This document shows positions 1 through 7,832 of a DNA stretch of 22,662 bases, one piece after another. Source of the stretch: CAZYWA01 sp964650975 [NCBI: uncultured bacterium] (GTDB lineage: Bacteria > JADJOY01). The notes beneath the pieces are model-generated. The model did not search any database. It was not told the origin of the DNA and worked only from the letters and a program-made list of their open reading frames with translations. How positions within the stretch are numbered: the stretch's first letter is position 1; each line of letters begins with the position of its first letter. The translations under genes and the position numbers were made by a program. The stretch spans positions 1 through 22,662 of the forward strand of contig CAZYWA010000058.1 of NCBI GenBank assembly GCA_964650975.1. The letters are read 5' to 3'.

Positions 1-780
1 TTCACGTGGAGCTCGCCGGCCCGCGGCAGCGCGCAGGATTTCCTGTGGGCGCTCGATCGCGAGGTGTGGGCCGGGACCTTCGACCCGAGCACCCTCCCCG
101 GCGACGCCGGCGCCACGCTCTCACAGCTCTACGACGGTGGGATCGCGTACACCGACCGAGAGATCGGGCGGCTGCTGACCGCGCTCACGTCGTACGGTCT
201 CGATCGGCGCACCGTGGTGGTGGTGACGTCCGATCACGGCGAAGAGTTCGGCGAGCACGGCTTCTTCATGCACCAAGATGCATACGACGGAGCGTTGCAC
301 GTTCCGCTGGTGATCCATCCGCCGGCGCTCACATCGCCGTCGAGCTTCGACGAGCCGGTCTCGATGGTGAGTCTGATGCCGACGCTCCTCGACCTGCTCG
401 GCATCCAGGAGCGCTCCCTCGACGGCGCGCCGCGATTGCCGGTGCGCGCGGGCGCCGCGGCTCCGTCGCAGCCGCTCTTCGGCTTCTACCGGCTGCCCGC
501 CGAGACCGCGTACGAGGCCTACGCGCTTCGCGAGGATCGATGGAAGCTGGTGTTGAGCTCGCAGCGCGGGTCCACGGCCCTTGCGTCCGCGCTCTACGAC
601 ACCGCGGTCGATCCCGGCGAGCGCACTCCGGTCGAGAGCGAGCCGGAACGACTCACTCGCATGAGGGAAACGCTCGCCCGATGGATCGAGCGCGCGCCCG
701 ACCTGCCGCCCGCCGATCGAGCGCAGGACCCGGGCGCCGCGGCGCGCGAGAATCTGCGCTCGGTCGGCTACGCCGACTGA
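1..780 (+). CDS. Sulfatase/alkaline-phosphatase-superfamily hydrolase, C-terminal 259 residues (5' partial)
   Basis: The reading frame is open from base 1 to a TGA at 778-780, so the N-terminus, including the Cys/Ser that would become the catalytic formylglycine, lies outside the window. The sulfatase signature is clear: TVVVVTSDHGEEFGEHG, whose Asp-His (bases 232-237) is the usual metal-binding pair. It is followed by a conserved 'MHQDAYDGALHVPLVIHPP' stretch, which in this family carries another active-site His and precedes the 'xVPL' strand. Next come 'VSMVSLMPTLLDLLGI', another standard sulfatase element, and a C-terminus ending 'LRSVGYAD', typical of bacterial sulfatases. The family hydrolyses sulfate or phosphate esters, often on exported polysaccharides or lipids; the substrate cannot be inferred. 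It converges on the beta-helix gene at 956. The GTG at 64 is internal and is not the start. Family assignment is firm; substrate and localisation are open. Confidence 0.93.
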   Translation, partial: FTWSSPARGSAQDFLWALDREVWAGTFDPSTLPGDAGATLSQLYDGGIAYTDREIGRLLTALTSYGLDRRTVVVVTSDHGEEFGEHGFFMHQDAYDGALHVPLVIHPPALTSPSSFDEPVSMVSLMPTLLDLLGIQERSLDGAPRLPVRAGAAAPSQPLFGFYRLPAETAYEAYALREDRWKLVLSSQRGSTALASALYDTAVDPGERTPVESEPERLTRMRETLARWIERAPDLPPADRAQDPGAAARENLRSVGYAD

Positions 781-796
781 GCTGAGTCTCCTCGGT

Positions 797-811
797 GGGC
801 TTTTCAAGCCC
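797..811. terminator. Short perfect hairpin just after the sulfatase stop
   Basis: GGGCTT-TTC-AAGCCC forms a perfect 6-bp stem with a 3-nt loop, 16 nt after the sulfatase TGA. No T-run follows, so intrinsic termination is only a guess from position. Confidence 0.35.
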
Positions 812-814
812 CCC

Positions 815-844
815 GCCCCGCAAGGAGCACGGTCTTTGCGGGGC
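815..844. terminator. Perfect 9-bp GC-rich stem-loop in a convergent intergenic region
   Basis: GCCCCGCAA (815-823) pairs perfectly with TTGCGGGGC (836-844) across a 12-nt loop. It is the strongest hairpin between the convergent sulfatase and beta-helix genes and could act on transcripts from either side. There is no clear U-tract, so it may be a pause or Rho-assisted site instead. Confidence 0.45.
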
Positions 845-889
845 CCCACCCCCGAGTCGGCTCGCGTCGCTCGCCGCGCGCCTGCGGCG

Positions 890-905
890 CGGTGCTTCTG
901 CACCG
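890..905. terminator. Perfect 6-bp hairpin with TTCT tetraloop
   Basis: CGGTGC-TTCT-GCACCG is a perfect stem closed by a UUCU-like tetraloop, 51 nt past the stop of the leftward beta-helix gene. It probably contributes to 3'-end structure of one or both convergent transcripts. The role is inferred from position only. Confidence 0.35.
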
Positions 906-955
906 ACCCACCGCCGCGACGGCACAGTGTCGGTTGGCTCACCGAGGAGAGCCGG

Positions 956-3900
956 TTACGGCAGGGTGCTGATGTACTCGAGGCGGCGGGATTCGAACTC
1001 GTCGAAGTAGAGGGTGCCGCGGGCGCCGGTCTTGAGCGACATGGCGCCGAGGCGCACCGACTCGACCGTGGCACCGTCGTTGGCGATCCCGGTGAGGAGC
1101 GCGACTTCGTTGCCGTCGATCCAGAGGTCGAGGATTCCGTCCTGCGCGCTCGAGCGACCGCGCCAGTGCACCTCGATGGCGTGCGGAGCGTTCGAGATCG
1201 CCACGACCGGCGTGTCGACGCGGGTGCCGTCGTTCTTCCGCACCCGTGCCAGGATGCTGTACGCGCCATCCTGTCGCTTGAGCGACACGGTGAACGTGCG
1301 CTGGCCCTGGGCGTCGTAGGCGATGAACACGCGGGCGCGGTGGCTGCCCGCGGACTCGCCCGGGTCGAAGGTGTTGGGATCGAGGTAGAAGCGCGCGCGA
1401 TAGCGCGATTCACCGGCCGGCGTGTCGTCCTCGACGTACATCGAGTTGGTGTCGTTGACGACGGCCTGCATGCCCTTCGCGGTCGAAGCCAGCGCCGCGG
1501 TTCCGGTCACGGAGAGGTTTCCGTTGTCGGTGACCGAGGTGGACCACGACGCGAAATTGCCGCCTTCGAAGCCGTTCTTGAGCATCAGGTCGTTGGCGCC
1601 GTTCAAGTCGACGATCGCCTGATCCACGTCGCCGCCTTCCTCGGCCACCAGCCATCCGCGATACGGCGTGCTCGACGACGGCTGCACCTGCACCGAGCCG
1701 GACGCACTCGGCGTCGCCGGCAGCGGCGCCCCGTGATCCACCGATTCGTCGAGGAAGGCGCCCGAAGCGGTCGACCAGGAGAGCGTGCTGGCACTGCCCG
1801 CGCTGATCAGCGACGGTGAAGCGCTGAGCGCGGTGTGGACAGCGGCGCCGTCCCACACGTTGGTGCCGAAGCTCTGCGTCCCGACCACCAGCGCGTGCGA
1901 GCCGGAGCTCGACGCGGCCTCGATCCCGCTGAAGCCGGAGCGGCTCGAGCCGTCGAGCGAAGCCTGGGTGACGCCGCTCCAGCCGTACACCAGATCGGAC
2001 TCGGTAGGCCCCGCCGCGTCGCCCGAAGCACCCACGGGCATGCGGCTCGCGGGCACGGCCCACAACCCGCCGGTCTGCGGCAGGCTGCCCGGGCCGTTGT
2101 TGTCGTGGTTGGGCGCCTTGATGGTCGAGGTGCCGTTGGTGCGGCTCACCACCAGGCTGTCGAGCCCCGGCACGTTGCGCGCGCCGGCGATGCCGTTCAG
2201 AAACGAGAAGTTGTCGTTGGGGTAGATCTGGTTGTCGAAGTACTGGATCGAGTTGATGGGGCCCGTCGAGATGTCGCCGTCCATGATCTGGTAGGCGCTC
2301 GCGCCGGTGTTGTGGCTGATCACGCAGCCGGTCACCGTGCCGCTGGTGTCCTTCGCGGGAGCGCCGCCGCCGCCGGTGTCCGACGCGGAGAAGAGCCCCG
2401 AGCCCAGGTTGCCGGAGGTGAGCGCGTTCTCGACGATGCTCGAATTGGTGAGATCGAGGTGCGAGCCCGAGACCCAGATGCCGCCGCCGTAGGTGAGCGC
2501 CGTGTTGCCCGCGATCACCGATGCGTCCACCGACGCCGTGGTGTTGTTGTAGAGCGCGAGGCCACCGCCGCTGGCGGTGACACCGCCGGTCGAGGTGGCG
2601 TCGGACTTGATGATCAGCACGTCGTGGATCGAGAGGCTCGCGAGGCTCGCCGCGAGCGCACCGCCGGTGCCCGACTGCGTCGGATCGCCCACCACGTCGC
2701 AGTTCGCGAACGCGACGTGATCGAGCAAGCCGGGCGATAGGTTTCCGGCGACGCCGCCCATCGCCTTCACTCCGCCGAGACCGTAGGCGCGCGAGCCGTC
2801 GCCAGCGAGGAAGATGCATCCGCCGATCCGGCCTTCCGACGTGGTGCCCGCCGGATCGCCCTGGAAGAGCGAGTCGGTCACGGTGAGCGACGCGGAGCGC
2901 CGGTTGATGGCCCCGTTGTTCGTGCTCGGGTCGTTCGAGTCGTCGGAGTGCGCGAAGATGGTGCCGCCGTTGCCCTCGCCGCCGCCCTTGCCCGTCGCGG
3001 TGTTGCCGCGGAAGAGCGAGTGGTACGCCTCGACGATGCAGCGGTAGCAGCTGATGGCGCCGCCGGCACGCGCGGTGTTGTTCAGGAAACGGGTGTTGTA
3101 GATCTTGAGGGTGGTCTGGTCCTCGGCGTGGATCGCGCCGCCTTCGGGGGCCGTGGGTGGTGTGATGCCCGCGGCCGGCGCGGACTGGTTGTTGGTGAAG
3201 GTCGAGTTGGCGATCAGCACGTCACTGACCGGCGTGGTGACGGGGTCCGCCCACGAGCCCATCGCGAAGATGGCACCGCCCGCGTAGCCGGCGCCGTTCG
3301 AATCGAAGCGGGTGTTCGTGACGCGCAGCACTCCGCCCACCAATGCGATCGCTCCGCCGAAGGAATTGGTGGCCGCGCCGGAGATGTTGGTGCGGTTGTC
3401 GATGAACTCCGACTCGTGGATGTAAATCTCCGACGCTTCCATCGCCAGCATGCCGGCGCCGCCGTAGGTCGCGCGGTTGCCGGTCCAGGTGCAGCGATCG
3501 AAGAACGCCTTCGAGCCCAGCTCGGCGACCAAGCCCGCTCCACCGTTGGTGCTGGTGTTAGAGGTGTTCGAGACGAAGGCCACGTCGATGAACGTGGCCT
3601 GCGCCCGCCCCAGCGTGACCGCCGCGGCGAGCCCCGCCGTGGTGGTGAAGCCGTTCGCGAACGTGAGCCCCTCGAAGATCACTGGCTTCGCGTTCGAGTT
3701 GTTCTGGAAGCGCAGAATGTCGTGTGCGCCACCGCCGCTCAGCGTCACCGCGGCACCGGGTGCGGCGCGCACCGTGAAGCTCTTGGTATTGTTGAAGATG
3801 TGCCAGGCGCCGCTGGGCGCCGTGTAGGTACCGGGCGCCATCTCGATGACGCCGCCGTCAGCGACTTGACTTATGGCGGTCTGGAGATCGCCGACGTCCG

Positions 3901-3994
3901 AGGGAATGTGCAGGATTTGCTGGGCTCGGCTCGTTGAGGAACCGAACAAAACCAGGCAGATCGCGAAAGCGGGGACTGCTCGTTTCAACACGTG
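956..3994 (-). CDS. Secreted right-handed beta-helix protein with Ig-like and C-terminal jelly-roll domains
   Basis: About 1012 residues. The start is placed at GTG 3994 because GGAG lies 8 nt upstream and the product then begins with a compact signal peptide (LKR, then AVPAFAICLVLF, then SSTSRA before QQ). The frame extends to a TTG at 4021, which would put nine extra residues in front. Residues ~25-600 are a solenoid of short strands with recurring 'GGA' turns and 'xFxxN' rungs (for example GGAGLVAELGSKAFFDRC, YGGAGMLAMEASEIYIHESEF), as in Pmp-like or pectate-lyase-like right-handed helices. A segment at ~715-780 ('SPSLISAGSASTLSWST…') matches bacterial Ig-like modules. From N807 ('NGFEGGNFASWS') to the end is a lectin-like jelly-roll module closing with 'YFDEFESRR'. 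It is probably exported and surface-exposed or released. There is no autotransporter barrel and no LPXTG-like signal. The ligand is unknown; no catalytic residues were recognised. Confidence 0.85.
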   Translation of the reverse strand, partial: HVLKRAVPAFAICLVLFGSSTSRAQQILHIPSDVGDLQTAISQVADGGVIEMAPGTYTAPSGAWHIFNNTKSFTVRAAPGAAVTLSGGGAHDILRFQNNSNAKPVIFEGLTFANGFTTTAGLAAAVTLGRAQATFIDVAFVSNTSNTSTNGGAGLVAELGSKAFFDRCTWTGNRATYGGAGMLAMEASEIYIHESEFIDNRTNISGAATNSFGGAIALVGGVLRVTNTRFDSNGAGYAGGAIFAMGSWADPVTTPVSDVLIANSTFTNNQSAPAAGITPPTAPEGGAIHAEDQTTLKIYNTRFLNNTARAGGAISCYRCIVEAYHSLFRGNTATGKGGGEGNGGTIFAHSDDSNDPSTNNGAINRRSASLTVTDSLFQGDPAGTTSEGRIGGCIFLAGDGSRAYGLGGVKAMGGVAGNLSPGLLDHVAFANCDVVGDPTQSGTGGALAASLASLSIHDVLIIKSDATSTGGVTASGGGLALYNNTTASVDASVIAGNTALTYGGGIWVSGSHLDLTNSSIVENALTSGNLGSGLFSASDTGGGGAPAKDTSGTVTGCVISHNTGASAYQIMDGDISTGPINSIQYFDNQIYPNDNFSFLNGIAGARNVPGLDSLVVSRTNGTSTIKAPNHDNNGPGSLPQTGGLWAVPASRMPVGASGDAAGPTESDLVYGWSGVTQASLDGSSRSGFSGIEAASSSGSHALVVGTQSFGTNVWDGAAVHTALSASPSLISAGSASTLSWSTASGAFLDESVDHGAPLPATPSASGSVQVQPSSSTPYRGWLVAEEGGDVDQAIVDLNGANDLMLKNGFEGGNFASWSTSVTDNGNLSVTGTAALASTAKGMQAVVNDTNSMYVEDDTPAGESRYRARFYLDPNTFDPGESAGSHRARVFIAYDAQGQRTFTVSLKRQDGAYSILARVRKNDGTRVDTPVVAISNAPHAIEVHWRGRSSAQDGILDLWIDGNEVALLTGIANDGATVESVRLGAMSLKTGARGTLYFDEFESRRLEYISTLP

Positions 3995-4040
3995 GGTTGC
4001 TCCGGACCTATCACGAAGCAATCCATGCGCCGCCCTCAGA

Positions 4041-4066
4041 TCGTTCCTGACTTTCGTTCCTGACTT
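4041..4066. repeat. Two perfect tandem copies of a 13-bp unit in a divergent promoter region
   Basis: TCGTTCCTGACTT occurs at 4041-4053 and immediately again at 4054-4066; a degenerate TTGCTGAC follows. It lies between the leftward beta-helix gene and the rightward DUF4915 gene, just downstream of the proposed leftward promoter, so it would be in the 5' leader of the beta-helix mRNA. Tandem sites at one-turn-plus spacing could bind a regulator, or the repeat may be a simple slippage duplication. Confidence 0.7.
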
Positions 4067-4074
4067 TTGCTGAC

Positions 4075-4103
4075 AGTCTAGCGTCGGCGCCTGATTCCGT
4101 CAG
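4075..4103 (-). promoter_or_regulatory. Possible sigma-70-like promoter for the beta-helix gene
   Basis: On the minus strand, CTGACG (4103-4098) and TAGACT (4080-4075) are separated by 17 nt. Each matches 4 of 6 positions of the -35 (TTGACA) and -10 (TATAAT) consensus. The spacing is ideal, and the site lies about 80 bp upstream of the GTG start. In GC-rich DNA such matches are weak evidence. Confidence 0.3.
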
Positions 4104-4105
4104 GC
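4089..4105. promoter_or_regulatory. Inverted repeat overlapping the putative -35 (operator candidate)
   Basis: GCCTGA-TTCCG-TCAGGC is a perfect 6-bp inverted repeat with a 5-nt centre. It covers the proposed leftward -35 element. It could be a dimeric repressor site for the beta-helix promoter or a small hairpin; the role is inferred only from position. Confidence 0.35.
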
Positions 4106-4169
4106 TTGGATTTCATTGCGCCGGGCAGCCGGGCACGGTTCGGTCGAACGCCGCCTTGGAAACAGCTAA

Positions 4170-4192
4170 GGTTCCGTCCCATTCCAGGAACC
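4170..4192. promoter_or_regulatory. GGTTCC…GGAACC inverted repeat just upstream of the DUF4915 start
   Basis: GGTTCC (4170-4175) and GGAACC (4187-4192) are perfect complements across an 11-nt centre, ending 13 nt before ATG 4206. This could be an operator or a leader hairpin near the ribosome binding site. No consensus Shine-Dalgarno is obvious; GAGGTC at 4199-4204 is the closest but sits very near the ATG. Confidence 0.3.
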
Positions 4193-4205
4193 GGGACTCG
4201 AGGTC

Positions 4206-5339
4206 ATGGACAACGACCGATCGGCCGCAGGCACCACCACCCCGCCGCTCGAGGTCTCGTGCTCGCGAGATTTCCAGATCTGGCTTCTGGCGCAGCGCTG
4301 CTCGCTGGCCTTCACGACGTATCAGACGTGCCGGATTTTCTTCATTGGCGTCGGCCCCAAGGGTCTTTCGGTTTTCGAGCGCTACTTCGATCGCGCGATG
4401 GGGCTCGCGGCGACGCCCGAGACGCTGCACCTCGCGACGCGCTACCAGATCTGGCGCTTCGAGAACGTGCTCGAGCGCGGCGAGCGCTATCGCGGCTACG
4501 ACGCGCTCTACGTGCCGCAGGTCGGCTACACCACCGGCGCGCTCGACGCTCACGACGTGGCGATCGACGGCCAAGGCCGTGTGCTGTTCGTCAACACCCA
4601 GTGGAGCTGCCTCGCCACCCTGAGCGAGCGCTACGGCTTCAAGCCGGTGTGGAAGCCGCCCTTCGTGTCGGCGCTCGCCGCCGAGGATCGCTGCCACCTG
4701 AACGGCCTCGCGATGGAGGACGGCCGCCCGCGCTACATGACTGCCGTGAGCCGGTCCGACGTCTACGAAGGCTGGCGCGAGCGGCGCAGCGACGGCGGTG
4801 TGGTGATCGACGTGGAGACCAACGAGATCGTCGCCGAAGGTCTGTCGATGCCGCACTCGCCGCGGGTCCACGACGGGCGGCTCTACTTCCTCAACTCCGG
4901 CACCGGCGAGCTCGGGGTCGTGAACCGCGATCGTGGCGTGTTCGAGCCCATTTCCTTTTGCCCCGGCTACCTGCGCGGCCTGGCCTTCGTCGGCGACTAC
5001 GCGATCGTGGGACTCTCGAAGCAACGCCGCGAGAAGCACTTCCGCGGCCTCGCGCTCGACGACAAGCTGCGCGCCAAGGACACCGAGGCCCGCTGCGGCC
5101 TGGTGGTGATCGATCTCAAGACCGGCGCCCACGCGCACTGGATCGAGCTACACGGCGTGGTGATCGAGCTCTTCGACGTGCAGGTGTTGCCCGGTCTCAG
5201 CCGCCCGCAAGCGCTCGGCTTCAAGACCGACGAGATCCAGCGCATCACCACCCTCGAAACCGCCGACGGCTCGGGCCGCAATCGCATCGTGGGCCTCGAT
5301 CCCGGCGGCGCCGAAGACGCGCACCCCAAGCCACGCTGA
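4206..5339 (+). CDS. DUF4915/TIGR03032-family conserved protein
   Basis: 377 residues, starting at ATG 4206. I recognise the conserved blocks of this uncharacterised family: 'SLAFTTYQTCRIFFIG' (33-48), 'FDRAMGLA' (61-68), 'LATRYQIWRFEN', 'YDALYVPQVGYTTGALDAHDVA', 'FVNTQWSCLATL', 'PPFVSALAAEDRCHLNGLA' (151-169), 'GWRERRSDGGVVIDV', 'GLSMPHSPRVHDGRLYFLNS' and 'GTGELG'. The C-terminal part keeps 'GLSKQR' and 'ALGFKTDEIQRI'. There is no signal peptide or membrane segment, so it is probably cytosolic. The repeating short strands suggest a beta-propeller. Its reaction is unknown. It starts a two-gene unit: the TPR-GT41 gene follows after 43 bp on the same strand, suggesting a job linked to protein glycosylation (inference). 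The last ~20 residues are poorly conserved and polar. Confidence 0.88.
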   Translation: MDNDRSAAGTTTPPLEVSCSRDFQIWLLAQRCSLAFTTYQTCRIFFIGVGPKGLSVFERYFDRAMGLAATPETLHLATRYQIWRFENVLERGERYRGYDALYVPQVGYTTGALDAHDVAIDGQGRVLFVNTQWSCLATLSERYGFKPVWKPPFVSALAAEDRCHLNGLAMEDGRPRYMTAVSRSDVYEGWRERRSDGGVVIDVETNEIVAEGLSMPHSPRVHDGRLYFLNSGTGELGVVNRDRGVFEPISFCPGYLRGLAFVGDYAIVGLSKQRREKHFRGLALDDKLRAKDTEARCGLVVIDLKTGAHAHWIELHGVVIELFDVQVLPGLSRPQALGFKTDEIQRITTLETADGSGRNRIVGLDPGGAEDAHPKPR

Positions 5340-5358
5340 GCGCGCGCCCCGATCGCGT

Positions 5359-5380
5359 CGCAGCGGAAACCGCAGCGGAA
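5359..5380. repeat. Short direct repeat in the DUF4915-GT41 junction
   Basis: CGCAGCGGAA occurs at 5359-5368 and again at 5371-5380, directly before ATG 5383. The second copy contains the only purine-rich stretch that could act as ribosome binding site. The duplication may be coincidental. Confidence 0.35.
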
Positions 5381-5382
5381 CG

Positions 5383-7815
5383 ATGACCGAGCTCGATCCG
5401 GTCGATCACCTGTTCCGGCTCGGTCTCGCCTGCCAGCAAGCAGGCAAGATCGAGCAGGCGGCGATCCACTATCGCGAGGTGCTGGCGAAGGATCCGCGGC
5501 ACGCGGATGCGCTGCACATGCTGGGGCGCCTCGCGGCCGGCGCGGGACAAGCCGAGGAAGGGCTCGCGCTGGTGCGGAAGGCGCTCGCCATCGAGCCCAA
5601 GCACCCGGGCTATCACAACACCCTCGGCAAGCTGTTGATCTCGCGCGCCCGTCCGGCGGACGCCGAGCGTGCCTTCCGCGACGCCCTGCGACTCGCCCCC
5701 GACTTCGCGCCCGCGCACTTCAACCTCGGCCGGCTGCACCGGAGCCGCGGCGACCTCTCCGGTGCGGAGGGTCACCTGCGGCGCGCGGCCGAGATCAACC
5801 CGCGTCACGCACCCACCTGGAACGCGCTCGGCCAGGTGCATGCGGCGCGCGGAGCGAGTGCCGAGGCCGAGAGCTGCTTTCGCCGCGTGATCGAGATCGA
5901 CCCGCGCCTCGCCGAGGCCCACTACAACCTGGGCTCGCTCTTCGAGGCGCGCGGCGAGCGCGGCCAGGCGCGCGCGGCTTACGGCGAAGCGCTGCGTCGC
6001 AAGCCCGACATGGCGCTCGCTCACCGCAGCCTGGGGAAGCTTCTGCTCGCCGAGCACCGGGTGGCCGAGGCACTCGAGCACCTGCACGAGGCGACTCGCG
6101 TCGCGCCGCGCAGCGCCGACGCGTGGATGGACCTGGCGCTCGGCCACCACTCGCTCGCGGACTACGCCGCCGCCATCGAGGCGCTGCGGAAGGCGCTGCG
6201 CGCCGAGCCCAAGCACGTCCCGTCGTTGCTCGCGCTGGGGCAGATCTTCCACCACGCGCAGCGCCGCGTGGGCGACGCCGAGCAGTGTTATCGGAGGGCA
6301 CTGGCCGCCGATCCGCAGTCGGCGCGCGCCCATCTCGGCCTGGCCGAGCTGCGCCAGGAGGACGAGCCCGAGGACGCGGTGCCGCTCTTCGAGAAAGCCT
6401 TGGCGCTCGATCCATCGCTGACCGGGATCGCGTTCTCGCTCACCAGGCTCCGCGCCGACGTGTGCGACTGGCGGAGGCGAGAGGCCGATCTCGCGGCGGT
6501 GCCGGGCCTGGTCGGCGAGCTCGGAGCCGCCCGTCTCGGCACCGCTCCGCTGCCTCCCTTCCACTTGAACAGCTTTCCGTTGCCGCCCGAGCTCCACCGC
6601 ACGGCGGCGCGCATCATGAGCCGTCACGTGAGCGCCATGGTGGCCGAGACGCGAGCGCAGGTGGCGGCTCTTCCCCGGCCGCGGCGCTCGCACCGGCTGC
6701 GGGTCGGGTATCTCTCGCCCGATTTCCGAGGCCACGTGGTGGGACGTCTGATCCGCGATCTCTTCCGTCACCACGACCGCGATGCGTTCGAGATCTCCGG
6801 CTACTCGCTGGTCGACGTGCGCGACGAGGTGCGCCGCGACATCGAGCCCAGCCTCGACCGGTTCGTGGACGTATCGGCTGCGTCGCCGGAAGCGGCGGCG
6901 CGCCGCATCCGCGAGGACGGGATCGACGTGCTGGTGGACATGGGCGGCTACTCGTCGCACACCCGCGCCGAGATCGTGGCGCTGGCGCCGGCGCCGGTGC
7001 AGGCGCACTGGCTCGGCTACCTGGACACCATGGGCGCCGAGTTCATGCCGTACGTGATCGCCGACGCGGTGGCGCTTCCCGACGAGCTGGCGCGGCTCTA
7101 CGACGAGGCGGTGGTGCGGCTTCCCGACTGCTTCCTGGTGAGCTCGGCGCTCACGATCTCGGACCGGCCGGTGACGCGCGAATCGCTCGGCCTCCCGGCC
7201 TCGGGCATCGTGTTCTGTTGCTTCAACCATCCGGTCAAGATCGGTCCCGAGCCGTTCGCCGCGTGGATGCGGATCCTCGCGCGCGTTCCCGAGAGTGCGC
7301 TCTGGCTCTACGATCGCGGGCTGCGCGGAGTGCGCGACAACCTGCGCCGCGAGGCGCGCGCCGCAGGCGTCGACCCCGAACGGCTGCGCTTCGCCGGGCT
7401 CGCGCCCGAGCCCGAATATCTGGCGCGCTACCGGCTCGCCGATCTCTTCCTCGACACCTTCCACTGGAACGCCGGTGCCACCGCGGTGGGTGCTCTCGGC
7501 GCCGGCCTGCCGGTGCTGACCAAGCCCGGCGACACGTACCTCTCGCGAATGGGTGCCAGCATCTGCCGCGCCGCGGGCACGCCGGAGATGGTGTGCGCGA
7601 GCGACGACGAATACGTCGAGCGCGCGGTGGCGCTCGCCGCCGATCCCGGCGCGCTGCGTTCGCTCAAGACCGATCTCGCCCTGCGCATCGGGTCGACGCC
7701 GCTCTTCGACCTGCCGCGCTTCGCGGCGCACCTCGAGGATGCCTACCGGCGTATGTGGGCCCAGCACGAGCGCGGCGAAGCTCCGAGCCCCATCGACGTT
7801 CCTCCGATCGCCTGA
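5383..7815 (+). CDS. TPR-repeat protein with GT41 (SPINDLY/O-GlcNAc-transferase-like) glycosyltransferase domain
   Basis: 810 residues. About ten TPR units of 34 residues occupy ~8-346 (for example 'AHFNLGRLHRSRGDLSGAEGHLRRAAEINP'). A linker with 'LRADVCDWRRREADL', typical of bacterial OGT homologues, leads to a GT41 catalytic region at ~438-795. Recognisable motifs are 'RVGYLSPDFRGH' (His451, the position of the N-lobe His of human OGT), 'DVLVDMGGYSSHTR', 'APVQAHWLGYLDTMGAEFMPYVIAD', 'FCCFNHPVKIGPEPFAAWMRIL' (Lys619, equivalent to the UDP-contacting Lys), 'RLADLFLDTFHWNAGATAVGALGAGLPVLTKPG' and 'SRMGASICRAAGTPEMV'. The family transfers a sugar to Ser/Thr of cytosolic proteins, with the TPR superhelix choosing the target. 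Two motifs differ from OGT (see findings), so the donor sugar is not assigned. ATG 5383 has only a weak GCGGAA upstream. It probably shares a transcript with the DUF4915 gene. Confidence 0.93.
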   Translation: MTELDPVDHLFRLGLACQQAGKIEQAAIHYREVLAKDPRHADALHMLGRLAAGAGQAEEGLALVRKALAIEPKHPGYHNTLGKLLISRARPADAERAFRDALRLAPDFAPAHFNLGRLHRSRGDLSGAEGHLRRAAEINPRHAPTWNALGQVHAARGASAEAESCFRRVIEIDPRLAEAHYNLGSLFEARGERGQARAAYGEALRRKPDMALAHRSLGKLLLAEHRVAEALEHLHEATRVAPRSADAWMDLALGHHSLADYAAAIEALRKALRAEPKHVPSLLALGQIFHHAQRRVGDAEQCYRRALAADPQSARAHLGLAELRQEDEPEDAVPLFEKALALDPSLTGIAFSLTRLRADVCDWRRREADLAAVPGLVGELGAARLGTAPLPPFHLNSFPLPPELHRTAARIMSRHVSAMVAETRAQVAALPRPRRSHRLRVGYLSPDFRGHVVGRLIRDLFRHHDRDAFEISGYSLVDVRDEVRRDIEPSLDRFVDVSAASPEAAARRIREDGIDVLVDMGGYSSHTRAEIVALAPAPVQAHWLGYLDTMGAEFMPYVIADAVALPDELARLYDEAVVRLPDCFLVSSALTISDRPVTRESLGLPASGIVFCCFNHPVKIGPEPFAAWMRILARVPESALWLYDRGLRGVRDNLRREARAAGVDPERLRFAGLAPEPEYLARYRLADLFLDTFHWNAGATAVGALGAGLPVLTKPGDTYLSRMGASICRAAGTPEMVCASDDEYVERAVALAADPGALRSLKTDLALRIGSTPLFDLPRFAAHLEDAYRRMWAQHERGEAPSPIDVPPIA

Positions 7816-7832
7816 GCTTCGCGGGCCGCCAC

